In this document: in pieces, positions 16,174 through 24,765 of the stretch
Position numbering within the stretch: position 1 is the stretch's first letter
Layout: each line of letters begins with the position of its first letter
Assembly (NCBI GenBank): GCA_001804815.1
Contig: MHBI01000089.1
Coordinates: 1 to 64,000, forward strand
Reading direction: 5' to 3'
Source: Lentisphaerae bacterium GWF2_50_93
GTDB taxonomy: Bacteria > Verrucomicrobiota > Lentisphaeria > Victivallales > GWF2-50-93
Length of the DNA: 64,000 nt
Notes under the pieces: generated by a model
What the model was told of the DNA's origin: nothing
The model's database searches: none
Seen by the model: the letters and a program-made list of their open reading frames with translations, nothing else
Translations under genes and position numbers: made by a program

Positions 16174-17004
16174 TCATGTCAGCCTGAGTTTATGAAGGCA
16201 TCTCTTGAAATCCTCTGGAAGAGGGGCCTTCACAAGGATGTTCTTGTTGTTTGCAGGATTCCTGAACTCAATCGAATGGGAATGCAGCATCTGGCGCGGT
16301 ATTTCATCTGCGAATTCCGCAACCCCGAACCTCATGCCGTACTGCCGGTCTCCAAGAACCGGATGGTTTATCATGTCGAGATGCTTCCTTATCTGGTGCG
16401 TGCGTCCAGTCTCTATCATCGCGACTATATGGCTCGCCCTCCTGTTCCCGTCAAGCTTCCGGATTTTCGTCATGGCATGCTCGTCGTCGATCTTGAAGCT
16501 TATCTGCTGTTCGTCCTTTTCAAGATACCCGATGGCTATGACATGGTATGTCTTCTTGACGGCCATCTTCTTGAAGAGATCTATCATTGTCCTGAACGCA
16601 GTCTGGTTCTTTGCGAAAAGCAGGCAGCCGCTGGTATCGCGGTCAAGCCTGTGTACCGCCTGGAGCTCCGGGTTTTTCAGCTGCTCCTGCAGCATGGATT
16701 CGGCGCTGTCCTCGTCGTTCGTCAGGATTCCCGCCGGCTTGTCGGCGATTATGAAGTCATCGTCCTGGTAGAGTATTTTGATTTCCTGTTTCGGGGTGTC
16801 TTCAGACTGGAAATTGAGGATTTCCACGATGTCGTTCTTTTCAAGGACATGCTTGGCCATCCAGACGCGTTTCCTGTTGACGAGGACATTCCTGCTGTCT
16901 ATGACATCCTTGGCCTTCCTGCGTGAGAGCTTGAGCTGTACCGCAAGGAAATCCAGGAGGTTTTTACCGCTGTCGCCGATCCTGATTGCAAATGTTTTTT
17001 TCAT
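16174..17004 (-). CDS. RluA family pseudouridine synthase with S4 domain
   Basis: Isomerises specific uridines in rRNA or tRNA. At 276 residues, an N-terminal S4 RNA-binding domain (about 15-60, LSRRKAKDVIDSRNVLVNRK) is followed by the catalytic domain with the signature HRLDRDTSGCLLFAKN, where Asp is the nucleophile, and with RTHQIRKHL near the C-terminus. This is the RluC/RluD-like layout. The target uridine cannot be told. It is divergent from ackA. A second family member without an S4 domain is at 43008-43706. Confidence 0.9.
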   Translation of the reverse strand: MKKTFAIRIGDSGKNLLDFLAVQLKLSRRKAKDVIDSRNVLVNRKRVWMAKHVLEKNDIVEILNFQSEDTPKQEIKILYQDDDFIIADKPAGILTNDEDSAESMLQEQLKNPELQAVHRLDRDTSGCLLFAKNQTAFRTMIDLFKKMAVKKTYHVIAIGYLEKDEQQISFKIDDEHAMTKIRKLDGNRRASHIVAMIETGRTHQIRKHLDMINHPVLGDRQYGMRFGVAEFADEIPRQMLHSHSIEFRNPANNKNILVKAPLPEDFKRCLHKLRLT

Positions 17005-17138
17005 ATATCAGTAATCTAACCGCTTTTTCCGCAAATTTAAGTGTGCTCTCTTGACTTTTTTCAGCTTAAATCTTTATTAACGTTTTACGCCTGTTTAATT
17101 AATCGCTCCGCCAGGAGCATCAAAAGGATAATATCTGT

Positions 17139-18368
17139 ATGAAAATTCTTGTCGTCAACGCCGGGAGCTCCTCCCTCAAATTCACCATCTACAGCATGAA
17201 GAATGAGCTCATGCTTGCCAAGGGGCAGGTCGAGCGGATCGGTCTTTCGGAACCCAAGTTCCAGTATAAGAGAAATGACGGCATCGGAATTGAGATCAAG
17301 GCAAATGTCAAGAACCATGTCGACGCACTCAAGCTCATATGTGAAAAGCTGACCGACAAGGAGATAGGCGTACTCAAAAGCCTGAAGGAAGTCGAGGCGA
17401 TAGGACATCGCGTCGTGCACGGCGGCGAGCAGATAACCAAGCCGGTCATCATAGAGGAGCATGTAAAAGGCATCATAAAGGACTGTTTTACCCTGGCCCC
17501 CCTGCATAATCCGCCGAACTACTCAGGAATTGAAGCATGTGAAGCTATTTTCCCCGGAATCCCGAATGTAGCAGTTTTTGATACCGCCTTCCACCAGTCA
17601 ATGCCCCCTGAATCCTATCTCTATGCAATCCCATACGAACTCTACACGAAATACGGAATACGCCGCTATGGTTTCCATGGAACCTCCCACAGCTTTGTAG
17701 CCCGCGCGACTGCAAAGTTCCTCGATGTACCCTTCAACCAGCTCAAGCTCATCACCTTCCATCTCGGAAACGGATGCAGTGTTACCGCCATCAACAAAGG
17801 CGTCGTAATCGATACTTCCATGGGGATGACTCCCCTCGAAGGCCTTGTAATGGGAACACGATGCGGGGACATTGATCCGGCCGTCGTGATCCGCCTGATC
17901 GAACTTGGCATGACGCCCCAGGCAGTGGACCAGCTGCTCAACAAGAAAAGCGGTCTTCTCGGTGTCGGCGGAATCAACAGCAGCGACATGCGCGACATCA
18001 TCAATGCCGCGGAAAGCGGTGACCAGCAGGCCCTGCGTGCGCTCCGTATGTTCATAATCAGGGCTGTTAAATATGCCGGCGCCTACCTGGCTCTTCTTGA
18101 TGGCGCGGACGCAATTGTATTCACCGGTGGTATCGGCGAATACAGCTCATATGTCAGGAAAAAGATTCTCGACAGGATAGACGGACTTGGATTTGACCTC
18201 GATGACGACAAGAACGAGGCATGCAAAGGCAAGCCCGGAATCATCACAAAGGAAAACAGCAAATGCAAGGCAATTGTGATGCCTACAAACGAGGAGCTCA
18301 TGATAGCCAGGGAAACTCTTTCGGTAATGACAAACGACCCGAACCACGGTCATCCTGCCGCCAAATGA
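17139..18368 (+). CDS. ackA: Acetate kinase
   Basis: Interconverts acetyl phosphate plus ADP and acetate plus ATP, giving substrate-level ATP in fermentation. The 409 residues are full length. Signatures include VNAGSSSLKFTIYSM at the start, RYGFHGTSHSFVA (about 178-190), LGNGCSVTAI and GVDT-like ASKHA phosphate loops (DTSMGMTPLEGLVMGTR). AAAAGGA precedes the ATG. pta follows after 215 bases on the same strand, completing the acetyl-CoA to acetate route. Confidence 0.97.
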   Translation: MKILVVNAGSSSLKFTIYSMKNELMLAKGQVERIGLSEPKFQYKRNDGIGIEIKANVKNHVDALKLICEKLTDKEIGVLKSLKEVEAIGHRVVHGGEQITKPVIIEEHVKGIIKDCFTLAPLHNPPNYSGIEACEAIFPGIPNVAVFDTAFHQSMPPESYLYAIPYELYTKYGIRRYGFHGTSHSFVARATAKFLDVPFNQLKLITFHLGNGCSVTAINKGVVIDTSMGMTPLEGLVMGTRCGDIDPAVVIRLIELGMTPQAVDQLLNKKSGLLGVGGINSSDMRDIINAAESGDQQALRALRMFIIRAVKYAGAYLALLDGADAIVFTGGIGEYSSYVRKKILDRIDGLGFDLDDDKNEACKGKPGIITKENSKCKAIVMPTNEELMIARETLSVMTNDPNHGHPAAK

Positions 18369-18583
18369 AAGCACGAAGTCAGAAACTCGAAATCAAAAAC
18401 AAGCCCGAAACGATAGAAATATAAATTCTCAAAACAATGTTTGAAACATGTGAATTGCTATTAATTTCCAAATTGTTTCGAATTTCGACATTCGGATTTT
18501 GAAATTTGTTGGGGCGTAGATGTCAGCGTGTCTTTCATTCAGATATCATCAAATCTCTATAATCTTAAAATCACCAAGTAATA

Positions 18584-19591
18584 ATGAGCCTTCTTCAAAA
18601 ACTAATCGAACGTGCCAGGAAGACCCCGGGAAAGAAGATTGTCTTTCCGGAGGGCAATGATCCCCGAGTCGTGCTTGCCGCAGAGCGGATCGCTGAAGAA
18701 GGAATAGCTGTGCCAATTCTCCTCGGGACGGAAGCGGAAATTGACAGGGTCAGCGCTGAAGACGGCATTGATGACAAGAAATTCCACGCATTCGACCATT
18801 TGAAATCCGAAATGCTCGACAGGTTTGCTTCTGAATTCTGCTTGTTTCGCAAAAGAAAGAACATGACGCATGAAAAGGGGCTTGAGATTGTCAGGAACCG
18901 GCTCTTTTTCGGCGCGATGATGGTGAGGCACGGGTTTGCCGACGGCATGGTCGCCGGGAGCCTGGCTTCTACGGCTGAGACTCTGAGGGCGGCTATAACC
19001 GTCATTGGACTTAAGGAGGGTGTTAAAACCCTGAGCGGTTCATTTTTCATGGATTTAAAGACGCCGACTGCCTTCGGGGGGAAAGTCCTTCTCTTCGCCG
19101 ATTGCGGAGTCAACCCTAATCCGGATTCCGAACAGCTCGCTGAAATAGCAGTCTTGTCCGCTGGGCATTTCCGTTTCATCTGCGGAGAAAAGCCAAGGAT
19201 AGCGTTCCTTTCGTTTTCCACGCACGGCAGCGCAGGGGACGATTCAATCTCAAAGATAAGAAATGCCATTCCTATGACAATGGAAAAATTAAGGGCATCG
19301 GGAATTGAAGCCGACGTCGACGGCGAGCTCCAGGCTGATTCCGCACTTGTTTCTGAAGTTGCCAAAAGAAAATGCAAGAACGAAGTGATCGAAGGAAATG
19401 CGAATGTCCTGATATTCCCTGACCTGAACTCCGGAAACATCTCATATAAGCTCGTTGAAAGACTCGCCGGCGCCTCAGCCTACGGCCCGATCCTCCAAGG
19501 ACTCGCCAAACCTGTCAATGACCTCTCACGCGGCTGTTCAGTGGATGATATCGTCGGAGTATCGGCAATTACAGTATGCCAGTGCGGGTAA
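18584..19591 (+). CDS. pta: Phosphate acetyltransferase
   Basis: Converts acetyl-CoA and phosphate to acetyl phosphate for AckA. At 335 residues it is the short, single-domain Pta form. Markers are KKIVFPEGNDPRVVLAAERI, FADGMVAGSLASTAETLRA and the C-terminal NVLIFPDLNSGNISYKLVER. No obvious ribosome site precedes the ATG. The 215-base spacer after ackA holds only AT-rich sequence. Confidence 0.95.
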   Translation: MSLLQKLIERARKTPGKKIVFPEGNDPRVVLAAERIAEEGIAVPILLGTEAEIDRVSAEDGIDDKKFHAFDHLKSEMLDRFASEFCLFRKRKNMTHEKGLEIVRNRLFFGAMMVRHGFADGMVAGSLASTAETLRAAITVIGLKEGVKTLSGSFFMDLKTPTAFGGKVLLFADCGVNPNPDSEQLAEIAVLSAGHFRFICGEKPRIAFLSFSTHGSAGDDSISKIRNAIPMTMEKLRASGIEADVDGELQADSALVSEVAKRKCKNEVIEGNANVLIFPDLNSGNISYKLVERLAGASAYGPILQGLAKPVNDLSRGCSVDDIVGVSAITVCQCG

Positions 19592-19605
19592 TCTTTATAT
19601 GAATA

Positions 19606-19992
19606 TTAATTGAAGTTTCTTGACTTCTTAATCTTTTTTTCAAGTTCATTAACACATGAGTCAAAGAACTTTCTTAGGCATTGTGTCGAGCAGAAATAAA
19701 GTTCAGCCTGTCCGCCAATGACATCTTTGACTATATCGACTATGCATCCGATTTCTCTGTCTTTACCTATTCCTCCGTCATGAGCACCATGCCATGAAAT
19801 GTGCATGAAGCCGTCCATTTGATTCGATGGACCTCCGTATTTCTCCTTTCGATTCATTAAACAGGCGCCAGCGCTGAGTATGGCCATTGAATGTGGTTCG
19901 AATACCTTGTGTTTCCCGCAAATTGGACAGATTGCTTTATTAGGCCAGCATTCAGTCTTGCCTTTGATAACAGGAAGTTTTAGTTTTTTCAT
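19606..19992 (-). CDS. Small zinc-binding protein, family not recognised
   Basis: A 128-residue basic protein. It has an N-terminal CPICG pair (residues about 22-26) and a C-terminal FCSTQCLRKFFD (about 100-111), which together look like a treble-clef or MYM/TRASH-type zinc site. In between lies HISWHGAHDGGIGKDREIGC, rich in His and Asp. GGAGAG precedes the ATG. It is the last gene of a three-gene leftward cluster with the nucleotidyltransferase pair, 12 bases after it. The role is unknown; the neighbours suggest an accessory or defence-type function, but this is inference. Confidence 0.55.
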   Translation of the reverse strand: MKKLKLPVIKGKTECWPNKAICPICGKHKVFEPHSMAILSAGACLMNRKEKYGGPSNQMDGFMHISWHGAHDGGIGKDREIGCIVDIVKDVIGGQAELYFCSTQCLRKFFDSCVNELEKKIKKSRNFN

Positions 19993-20004
19993 ACTCTCTC
20001 CAAG

Positions 20005-20448
20005 TTATTTCATCCCGAGTAGTCTTTTCAGAAAGGAGATATCGTCTCCGTCTTTCGCTCTGGCGGTCTTCAACTTCGAATCCAAAAGATTTTTTGTAGA
20101 AATACATTTTACAGGAATTCCAGACTCAGTCTTGAAAACCTCAGATGTTTTCTCAGCTTCGTCAAAATCAGGTATTCCTGGCGGAATCAGATGAAATTGG
20201 ATGACTCCGAACTGGGTTTGGTAAGTCTGCACGAAGTTCTGTCCTTTCTGTCCAAGAGGTTCGACTGGCATATCCAGATATGGTTCCAAGACTTTGTTCA
20301 ACATGTCAAGGTTCTTCTGGTCTTTCCTTGGAATAAATAAATCCCAGTCCATGGTGAACCTTGGCATTCCATGGAGCCTGAGAGCCTGTCCGCCTATGAC
20401 GAGATAACGTATTTGATTATCGTTAAGAAGCTTGATTATTTCTTCCAT
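20005..20448 (-). CDS. Nucleotidyltransferase-fold protein (AbiEii/MNT-like)
   Basis: A 147-residue protein of the minimal nucleotidyltransferase superfamily. YLVIGGQALRLHGMPRFTMDWDLFI gives the GG motif followed by a DWD metal-binding pair, and a third acidic or Lys-rich helix lies near SKLKTARAKDGDDISFLKRLL. Such proteins act as antitoxins or toxins in type IV/VII TA pairs or as stand-alone tRNA-modifying enzymes. ATG at 20448 is chosen because GGAGG lies six bases before it. It overlaps the upstream small gene by 13 bases. Confidence 0.7.
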   Translation of the reverse strand: MEEIIKLLNDNQIRYLVIGGQALRLHGMPRFTMDWDLFIPRKDQKNLDMLNKVLEPYLDMPVEPLGQKGQNFVQTYQTQFGVIQFHLIPPGIPDFDEAEKTSEVFKTESGIPVKCISTKNLLDSKLKTARAKDGDDISFLKRLLGMK

Positions 20449-20630
20449 TTCAAGCCTCCTGCATCGGCTATCCTGAGAAGAAGATCGTCCTTCCACCGGT
20501 TGAATTCCTCGTAGCTGCTGAATTTCCTTGATTCTATCTTGAAGGGAAAGTCGAACTTGGGCAGAGGATGAACCTTTTTAACCTGTGCCCAGATTTTGAA
20601 CTTGGCATTGTAATCGTCGGTGTATTTCAT
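20436..20630 (-). CDS. Small partner protein of the nucleotidyltransferase
   Basis: A 64-residue protein starting MKYTDDYNAKFKIWAQVKKV and ending NRWKDDLLLRIADAGGLKWKK, charged and probably helical. The 13-base overlap with the downstream nucleotidyltransferase gene indicates a co-translated pair, as in toxin-antitoxin modules. I do not recognise the family. The longer upstream reading (to 20780) has a different composition and is rejected. Confidence 0.5.
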   Translation of the reverse strand: MKYTDDYNAKFKIWAQVKKVHPLPKFDFPFKIESRKFSSYEEFNRWKDDLLLRIADAGGLKWKK

Positions 20631-20746
20631 ACGGATAGTATACATGAAATACAAACAAGATGCAACGACAGATGGGCCAATAGGTGGGGGCGACATAGAC
20701 TGTGATGTTTTACTATGGAAGCTTAATATCGTCAAGAATTCGCAAA

Positions 20747-20790
20747 TCCTCCGAAGGAGGACTAATACCAGGGAATCCATAGCGTTGTGG
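20747..20790. repeat. Short extragenic hairpin repeat
   Basis: TCCTCC-GAA-GGAGGA (20747-20761) is followed by CTAATACCAGGGAATCCATAGCG. Both halves match elements at 5-64 in a different order. It lies directly beside the 64-bp element at 20800. Confidence 0.45.
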
Positions 20791-20799
20791 CTTTTATTT

Positions 20800-20863
20800 G
20801 TAGTTAACGCATTTTTGCGTGTGTATTACGGTTTTAAAACACAGTCAATAATGGCTTGACTAC
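20800..20863 (+). repeat. 64-bp palindromic element, copy A
   Basis: Begins GTAGTTAACGCA and ends TGGCTTGACTAC. It contains two inner hairpins, ACGCA-TTTT-TGCGT and AGTCA-ATAA-TGGCT, enclosed by near-inverted ends GTAGTTAA/TTGACTAC. The same structure occurs at 56430-56493 (inverted) and 59912-59974. Confidence 0.85.
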
Positions 20864-20944
20864 GAACAATATTCAAATCTTCAGGTCAACGACAAACATC
20901 AAGTCCAGAGTCCCAATCCTGAAAATCCTGTTATCAAGTCAAGT

Positions 20945-22645
20945 TTACTTCTTCTTCTGCGTCTGGCCTTTTTCGATCTTCGCCCAGGAATCCTTGAGGG
21001 CGACGATGCGGTTGAAGACAGGAGCTCCTGGCTTCGAGTCAAGATCGCAGGAGAAATATCCCTGTCTCTCGAACTGGAACTTCTGGCCAGCTGCGGATTT
21101 CGCAAGTTCTGGTTCAAGCTTGCAGCCTTTCAGGACTTCGAGCGAGTTTGGATTCAGGAAAGATTTGAAATCGCCTTCTTCAGCTGAAGCATCGGCTACG
21201 GAAAGAAGCCTGTCGTATATGCGGAGCTCAGCCGTTACGGCATGTTCCGCGGATACCCAGTGGATAGTTCCTTTGACTTTTCTTCCATCAGGCGTATTCC
21301 CGCCTTTTGTGGCAGGATCGTAATTGCAATGGACTTCGGTGACTTCACCTGTTGCGGGATCTTTTATGAAACTTGCGCAGGTCACGAGATATCCACTGCG
21401 GAGACGGACTTCCTTGCCAGGGGCAAGCCGGAAATAATCCTTAGGAGGAATTTCCTTGAAATCATCCTTCTCGATGTAAAGAACCTTGGAGAAAGGAATT
21501 TTCCTGGTGCCTGCAGATGGATCTTCCGGATTGTTGATGGCATCCATCATTTCCGTCTGGCCTTCAGGATAATTGTCTATGACAAGCTTCAATGGCCTGA
21601 GAACGGCAAGGGCCCTGGGCGCGCGTTTGTTCAAGTCATCCCTGACGCAATGCTCAAGCAGGGCCATGTCGGTAAGGCTGTTGAACTTTGTCACGCCGAT
21701 GGTCTCGCAGAAATTCCTGATGGCTTCAGGAGTGTATCCTCTTCTCCGCATTCCGGCGATCGTCGGCATGCGCGGATCGTCCCAGCCATTGACGAGTTTC
21801 TCCTGTACGAGCTGCAGGAGCTTGCGTTTGCTCATGACAGTATATCCGAGATTAAGTCTTGCGAACTCGATCTGCTGCGGATGGCATTTCACCGAAATCT
21901 GGTCGAGTATCCAGTCGTAGAGAGGACGGTGGATCTCGAATTCAAGGGTACATATGGAATGAGTGATCCCTTCAATGGCGTCGGAAATACAGTGGGCGAA
22001 ATCGTACATCGGATATATGCACCAGGCATCTCCTGTCCTATGATGGGTCGATCTTAAGATACGGTATATGACCGGATCGCGCATGTGGATGTTAGGTGAG
22101 TTCATGTCAATTTTGGCGCGGAGAATGCGTGAGCCGTCAGGGAATTCCCCGGCGCGCATCCTCTTGAAGAGGTCAAGATTCTCCTCGGACATGCGGTTCC
22201 TGTAGGGGCTTTCCTTGCCGGGTTCAGTTAATTTACCGCGGAATTCCTTTACCTCTTCAGCGTTCAGATCGCAGACATAGGCCTTGCCTTTCTGTATCAG
22301 CTCGACCGCGTAGCCGTAAAGCTGTTCGAAATAGTCGGAGGCGTAGTATTCGCGGTCATCCCAGCTGAAGCCAAGCCATTTGACGTCTTCCTTGATGGAA
22401 TCTACGTATTCTACCTCTTCCTTGCTCGGATTGGTGTCGTCCAACCTCAGATTGCATATTCCATTGTACTTGAGGGCAGTGCCAAAATTCAGGCATATGG
22501 ACTTCGCATGTCCGATGTGGAGATAGCCATTAGGTTCGGGCGGGAATCTTGTATTTACCCGTCCTTCGTTCTTTCCGTTCTTGAGATCCTCATCGATGAC
22601 TTCATGTATGAAATTGGATGGCGGATTTATATTTGCTGGAGACAT
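20945..22645 (-). CDS. glnS: Glutaminyl-tRNA synthetase
   Basis: Charges tRNA-Gln in the cytosol. The 566 residues have the class I signatures PPEPNGYLHIGHAKSI (HIGH) and VMSKRKL (KMSKS-like), and a C-terminal two-barrel anticodon-binding region from about residue 340 (KVLYIEKDDFKEI and GREVRLR-like LAPGKEVRLRSGYLV). AAGGAA precedes the ATG. A dedicated GlnRS implies that this organism need not use the GatCAB amidotransferase route for Gln-tRNA. The hicAB pair lies just upstream on the same strand. Confidence 0.97.
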   Translation of the reverse strand: MSPANINPPSNFIHEVIDEDLKNGKNEGRVNTRFPPEPNGYLHIGHAKSICLNFGTALKYNGICNLRLDDTNPSKEEVEYVDSIKEDVKWLGFSWDDREYYASDYFEQLYGYAVELIQKGKAYVCDLNAEEVKEFRGKLTEPGKESPYRNRMSEENLDLFKRMRAGEFPDGSRILRAKIDMNSPNIHMRDPVIYRILRSTHHRTGDAWCIYPMYDFAHCISDAIEGITHSICTLEFEIHRPLYDWILDQISVKCHPQQIEFARLNLGYTVMSKRKLLQLVQEKLVNGWDDPRMPTIAGMRRRGYTPEAIRNFCETIGVTKFNSLTDMALLEHCVRDDLNKRAPRALAVLRPLKLVIDNYPEGQTEMMDAINNPEDPSAGTRKIPFSKVLYIEKDDFKEIPPKDYFRLAPGKEVRLRSGYLVTCASFIKDPATGEVTEVHCNYDPATKGGNTPDGRKVKGTIHWVSAEHAVTAELRIYDRLLSVADASAEEGDFKSFLNPNSLEVLKGCKLEPELAKSAAGQKFQFERQGYFSCDLDSKPGAPVFNRIVALKDSWAKIEKGQTQKKK

Positions 22646-22680
22646 ATATGTTCCTTTGTCTTATTTATCTGAAGATAATC

Positions 22681-22887
22681 CTATAGATCTTTTTCGCTTA
22701 TTCCGACAAACTTCATCAACGCACGCTGCAGGCCTCTTTTCAGGTCGTGATTTCCATGGACTGGTACGGTAAGTCTTACAGTTGAATCCTGTCTCATGTA
22801 GATATGATGGCTTCCCGCAATTCTCGCAAGCAACCAACCTTTTCTCTCTAAAATCGCACACATTCTTTTGCCGCTTATAACCTTCAT
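22681..22887 (-). CDS. hicA: HicA-family mRNA interferase toxin
   Basis: A 68-residue double-stranded-RNA-binding-fold toxin. The start MKVISGKRMCAILERKGW is followed by the catalytic-His segment IAGSHHIYMRQDSTVRLTVP and HGNHDLKRGLQRALMKFVGI, which closely fits HicA. It cleaves mRNA in the cytoplasm when HicB is lost. Its ATG abuts the hicB stop (TGA then ATG, no gap), so the order is hicB-hicA. All expected motifs are intact, unlike the stub at 15038. Confidence 0.85.
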   Translation of the reverse strand: MKVISGKRMCAILERKGWLLARIAGSHHIYMRQDSTVRLTVPVHGNHDLKRGLQRALMKFVGISEKDL

Positions 22888-23097
22888 TCAGACTGCAAGC
22901 TCCAGAACCCTGTCCTCTTTCTTCAGTCTGATTTTCTCCAAATCTATTGAAAGGCATCCTTTCACTGCTTCATGAAGGTTTTTCATTAATTCCTTCATTG
23001 TCTCTCCCTGAGTCATGCAGCCTGGAATAGCTGGAACTTCCGCCCAATATCCACCTTCCTCAGCCTTATGAACTATCACTTTCAGTTTCATTTCCAT
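22888..23097 (-). CDS. hicB: HicB-family antitoxin
   Basis: A 69-residue antitoxin beginning MEMKLKVIVHKAEEGGYWAE, with VPAIPGCMTQGETMKELMKN then LHEAVKGCL, the classic HicB signature. No C-terminal DNA-binding domain is attached, so the short form may rely on another mode of autoregulation. AAGGA lies just upstream. It is the partner of the hicA immediately downstream. Confidence 0.85.
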   Translation of the reverse strand: MEMKLKVIVHKAEEGGYWAEVPAIPGCMTQGETMKELMKNLHEAVKGCLSIDLEKIRLKKEDRVLELAV

Positions 23098-23181
23098 ATC
23101 CTTCTTTATAATCTTAATGGGTCAAATTCCCCGACCCAGGGGGCAGCTTTGATTTCCGCATATTATATCACGTGGGAAGGT

Positions 23182-23217
23182 AAAAAAACAGGCAATTGCC
23201 GGTGAAATTGTTTTTTT
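23182..23217 (-). terminator. Terminator of prfA (leftward)
   Basis: A7 and T7 runs bracket the self-complementary GGCAATTGCC. On the minus strand the hairpin ends in a T7 run, immediately after the prfA stop codon. Confidence 0.6.
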
Positions 23218-24295
23218 ACAGCGCCTTCAGCTTCCTGTCGCAGTCGGCGAGGATGATCTGGTCAAGAAGGTTGTCGAGGTCACCGTCAAGTATCCCGGGA
23301 ATGTCATGTATTGTGATGCCGAACCTGTGGTCGGTGACCCTGTTCTGATGGAAGTTGTAGGTCCTGATCTTCTCGCTCCTGTCGCCGGTGCCTGTCTGTG
23401 AACGTTTCGCCTCGGCGTTCTTTGCATCCTCCTCGGCCTTCTGGACTTCATAGAGCTTGGCCCTCAAGATCCTGATGGCGATGGCCTTGTTCTTGTGCTG
23501 GGACTTCTCCTGCTGGCTGGCGACGCTGACACCTGTCGGTATGTGTGTCGCCCTGACGGCTGAGTCTGTAGTGTTGACGCTCTGTCCGCCGTTGCCGGAG
23601 GATCTGAAGACGTCGAATCGCAGGTCCTGCGGACGCAGTTCGAACTCAATCTCCTCGATTTCGGGCAATACGGAAACGGTCACAGTGGAAGTATGTATCC
23701 TTCCGCTGGCCTCTGTGGCGGGAACACGTTGGACGCGGTGGACACCGGCTTCATATTTTATCCTGGAATATACATTGTCGCCGGCAAGCGAGAAGACGAC
23801 TTCCTTCATGCCGCCGAGACCGCTTGTGGTCAGGTCCAGGAGTTCGGTCCTCCATCCTTTTGCTTCAGCGTACCGCTGGTACATGCGGAAGAGTTCGGAG
23901 GTGAAGAGGGAGGCTTCCTCGCCGCCTGCGGCCGGTCTGATCTCAACGATTATATTCTTTGAATCATTAGGATCCTGGGGGATGAGGGACAGCCTTATCT
24001 TTTTTTCGAGCAGTGGTATTTCATTTTCGAGGGTCTGTATGTCGGCGCTTATGAGGGTCTTCAGTTCCTCGTCCTTTTCAGCACCAAGCATCTTCTTGTT
24101 TTCTTCGAGCTGTGACAGGGAACTGGTCCATTTTGTGAAGTTCTTGAAGAAATCCTCGAGCTTCTGGTGTTCGCGGGATATCTTGCGGCACTCATCCTGG
24201 CGCGTATATATGGAAGGGTCGGAAAGTTTTTCTTTCACTTCCTCCAGACGCTTCCTGAGCTTTTCAATATGAGGCGCTATTTCTGACGGAGTCAC
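23216..24295 (-). CDS. prfA: Peptide chain release factor 1
   Basis: Recognises UAA and UAG and triggers peptide release on the ribosome. The 359 residues are full length. The catalytic GGQ is in RSSGNGGQSVNTTDSAVR, and the codon-recognition segment is VPATEASGRIHTSTVTV, with the PAT tripeptide of RF1 rather than the SPF of RF2. The start is GTG at 24295, with AGGA upstream. It lies 91 bases after rpmE, a common pairing. Confidence 0.96.
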   Translation of the reverse strand: MTPSEIAPHIEKLRKRLEEVKEKLSDPSIYTRQDECRKISREHQKLEDFFKNFTKWTSSLSQLEENKKMLGAEKDEELKTLISADIQTLENEIPLLEKKIRLSLIPQDPNDSKNIIVEIRPAAGGEEASLFTSELFRMYQRYAEAKGWRTELLDLTTSGLGGMKEVVFSLAGDNVYSRIKYEAGVHRVQRVPATEASGRIHTSTVTVSVLPEIEEIEFELRPQDLRFDVFRSSGNGGQSVNTTDSAVRATHIPTGVSVASQQEKSQHKNKAIAIRILRAKLYEVQKAEEDAKNAEAKRSQTGTGDRSEKIRTYNFHQNRVTDHRFGITIHDIPGILDGDLDNLLDQIILADCDRKLKAL

Positions 24296-24330
24296 GTTGG
24301 AATCCTGTCCTGGTTTATGGTAAAGGCAAT

Positions 24331-24377
24331 AAAAAACCGTCTTTTCTCAGCGGAATCCGCAGAAGACAAGACGGTTT
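24331..24377 (-). terminator. Hairpin terminator after rpmE
   Basis: On the minus strand, AAACCGTCTT pairs with AAGACGGTTT around an inner GCGG-ATT-CCGC hairpin and runs into T6. It lies between rpmE and prfA, so readthrough or a separate prfA promoter is needed. Confidence 0.8.
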
Positions 24378-24386
24378 AAAAAACAA

Positions 24387-24605
24387 CTATTTGGCTTTTT
24401 CAGCAGTTTTCTTCTCGTAGCGGCGGTTGAATTTCTCGATACGCCCTTCAGTATCTACAAGCTTCTGCTTGCCAGTGAAAAACGGGTGGCATTTCGAGCA
24501 TATGCCGACCCTGATTTCCTTGCGCGTGGAATTGACTTCCGCGGTTTCGCCGCATGCGCAGTGGATCTTTGAAGGACCATATTCAGGATGTATTTTCTTT
24601 TTCAT
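24387..24605 (-). CDS. rpmE: 50S ribosomal protein L31 (zinc-binding form)
   Basis: A 72-residue ribosomal protein starting MKKKIHPEYGPSKIHCACGE, with Cys at CACG and CSKCHPFFTGKQK giving the four-Cys zinc site of the C+ type. A GGAG ribosome site precedes it. The Lys-rich tail is usual. Confidence 0.96.
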   Translation of the reverse strand: MKKKIHPEYGPSKIHCACGETAEVNSTRKEIRVGICSKCHPFFTGKQKLVDTEGRIEKFNRRYEKKTAEKAK

Positions 24606-24765
24606 TAGAAGAATCTCCAGCTTATTGGATTATATTATATTTTTTAATAAACAAGGTGCGGAATATAATACATGCCGTAAATTATGCAAGAGAAAAAGTC
24701 GTATTTAACGTTTTTTCCTGTATGAAACTTTAGAGCTTACCCTAATATGGAAATGGACAATTAAA

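Noticed and set aside
16192..16926. 244-codon open frame antisense to the RluA-family gene
   Set aside because: The opposite strand carries the clear RluA motifs; this frame is a by-product.
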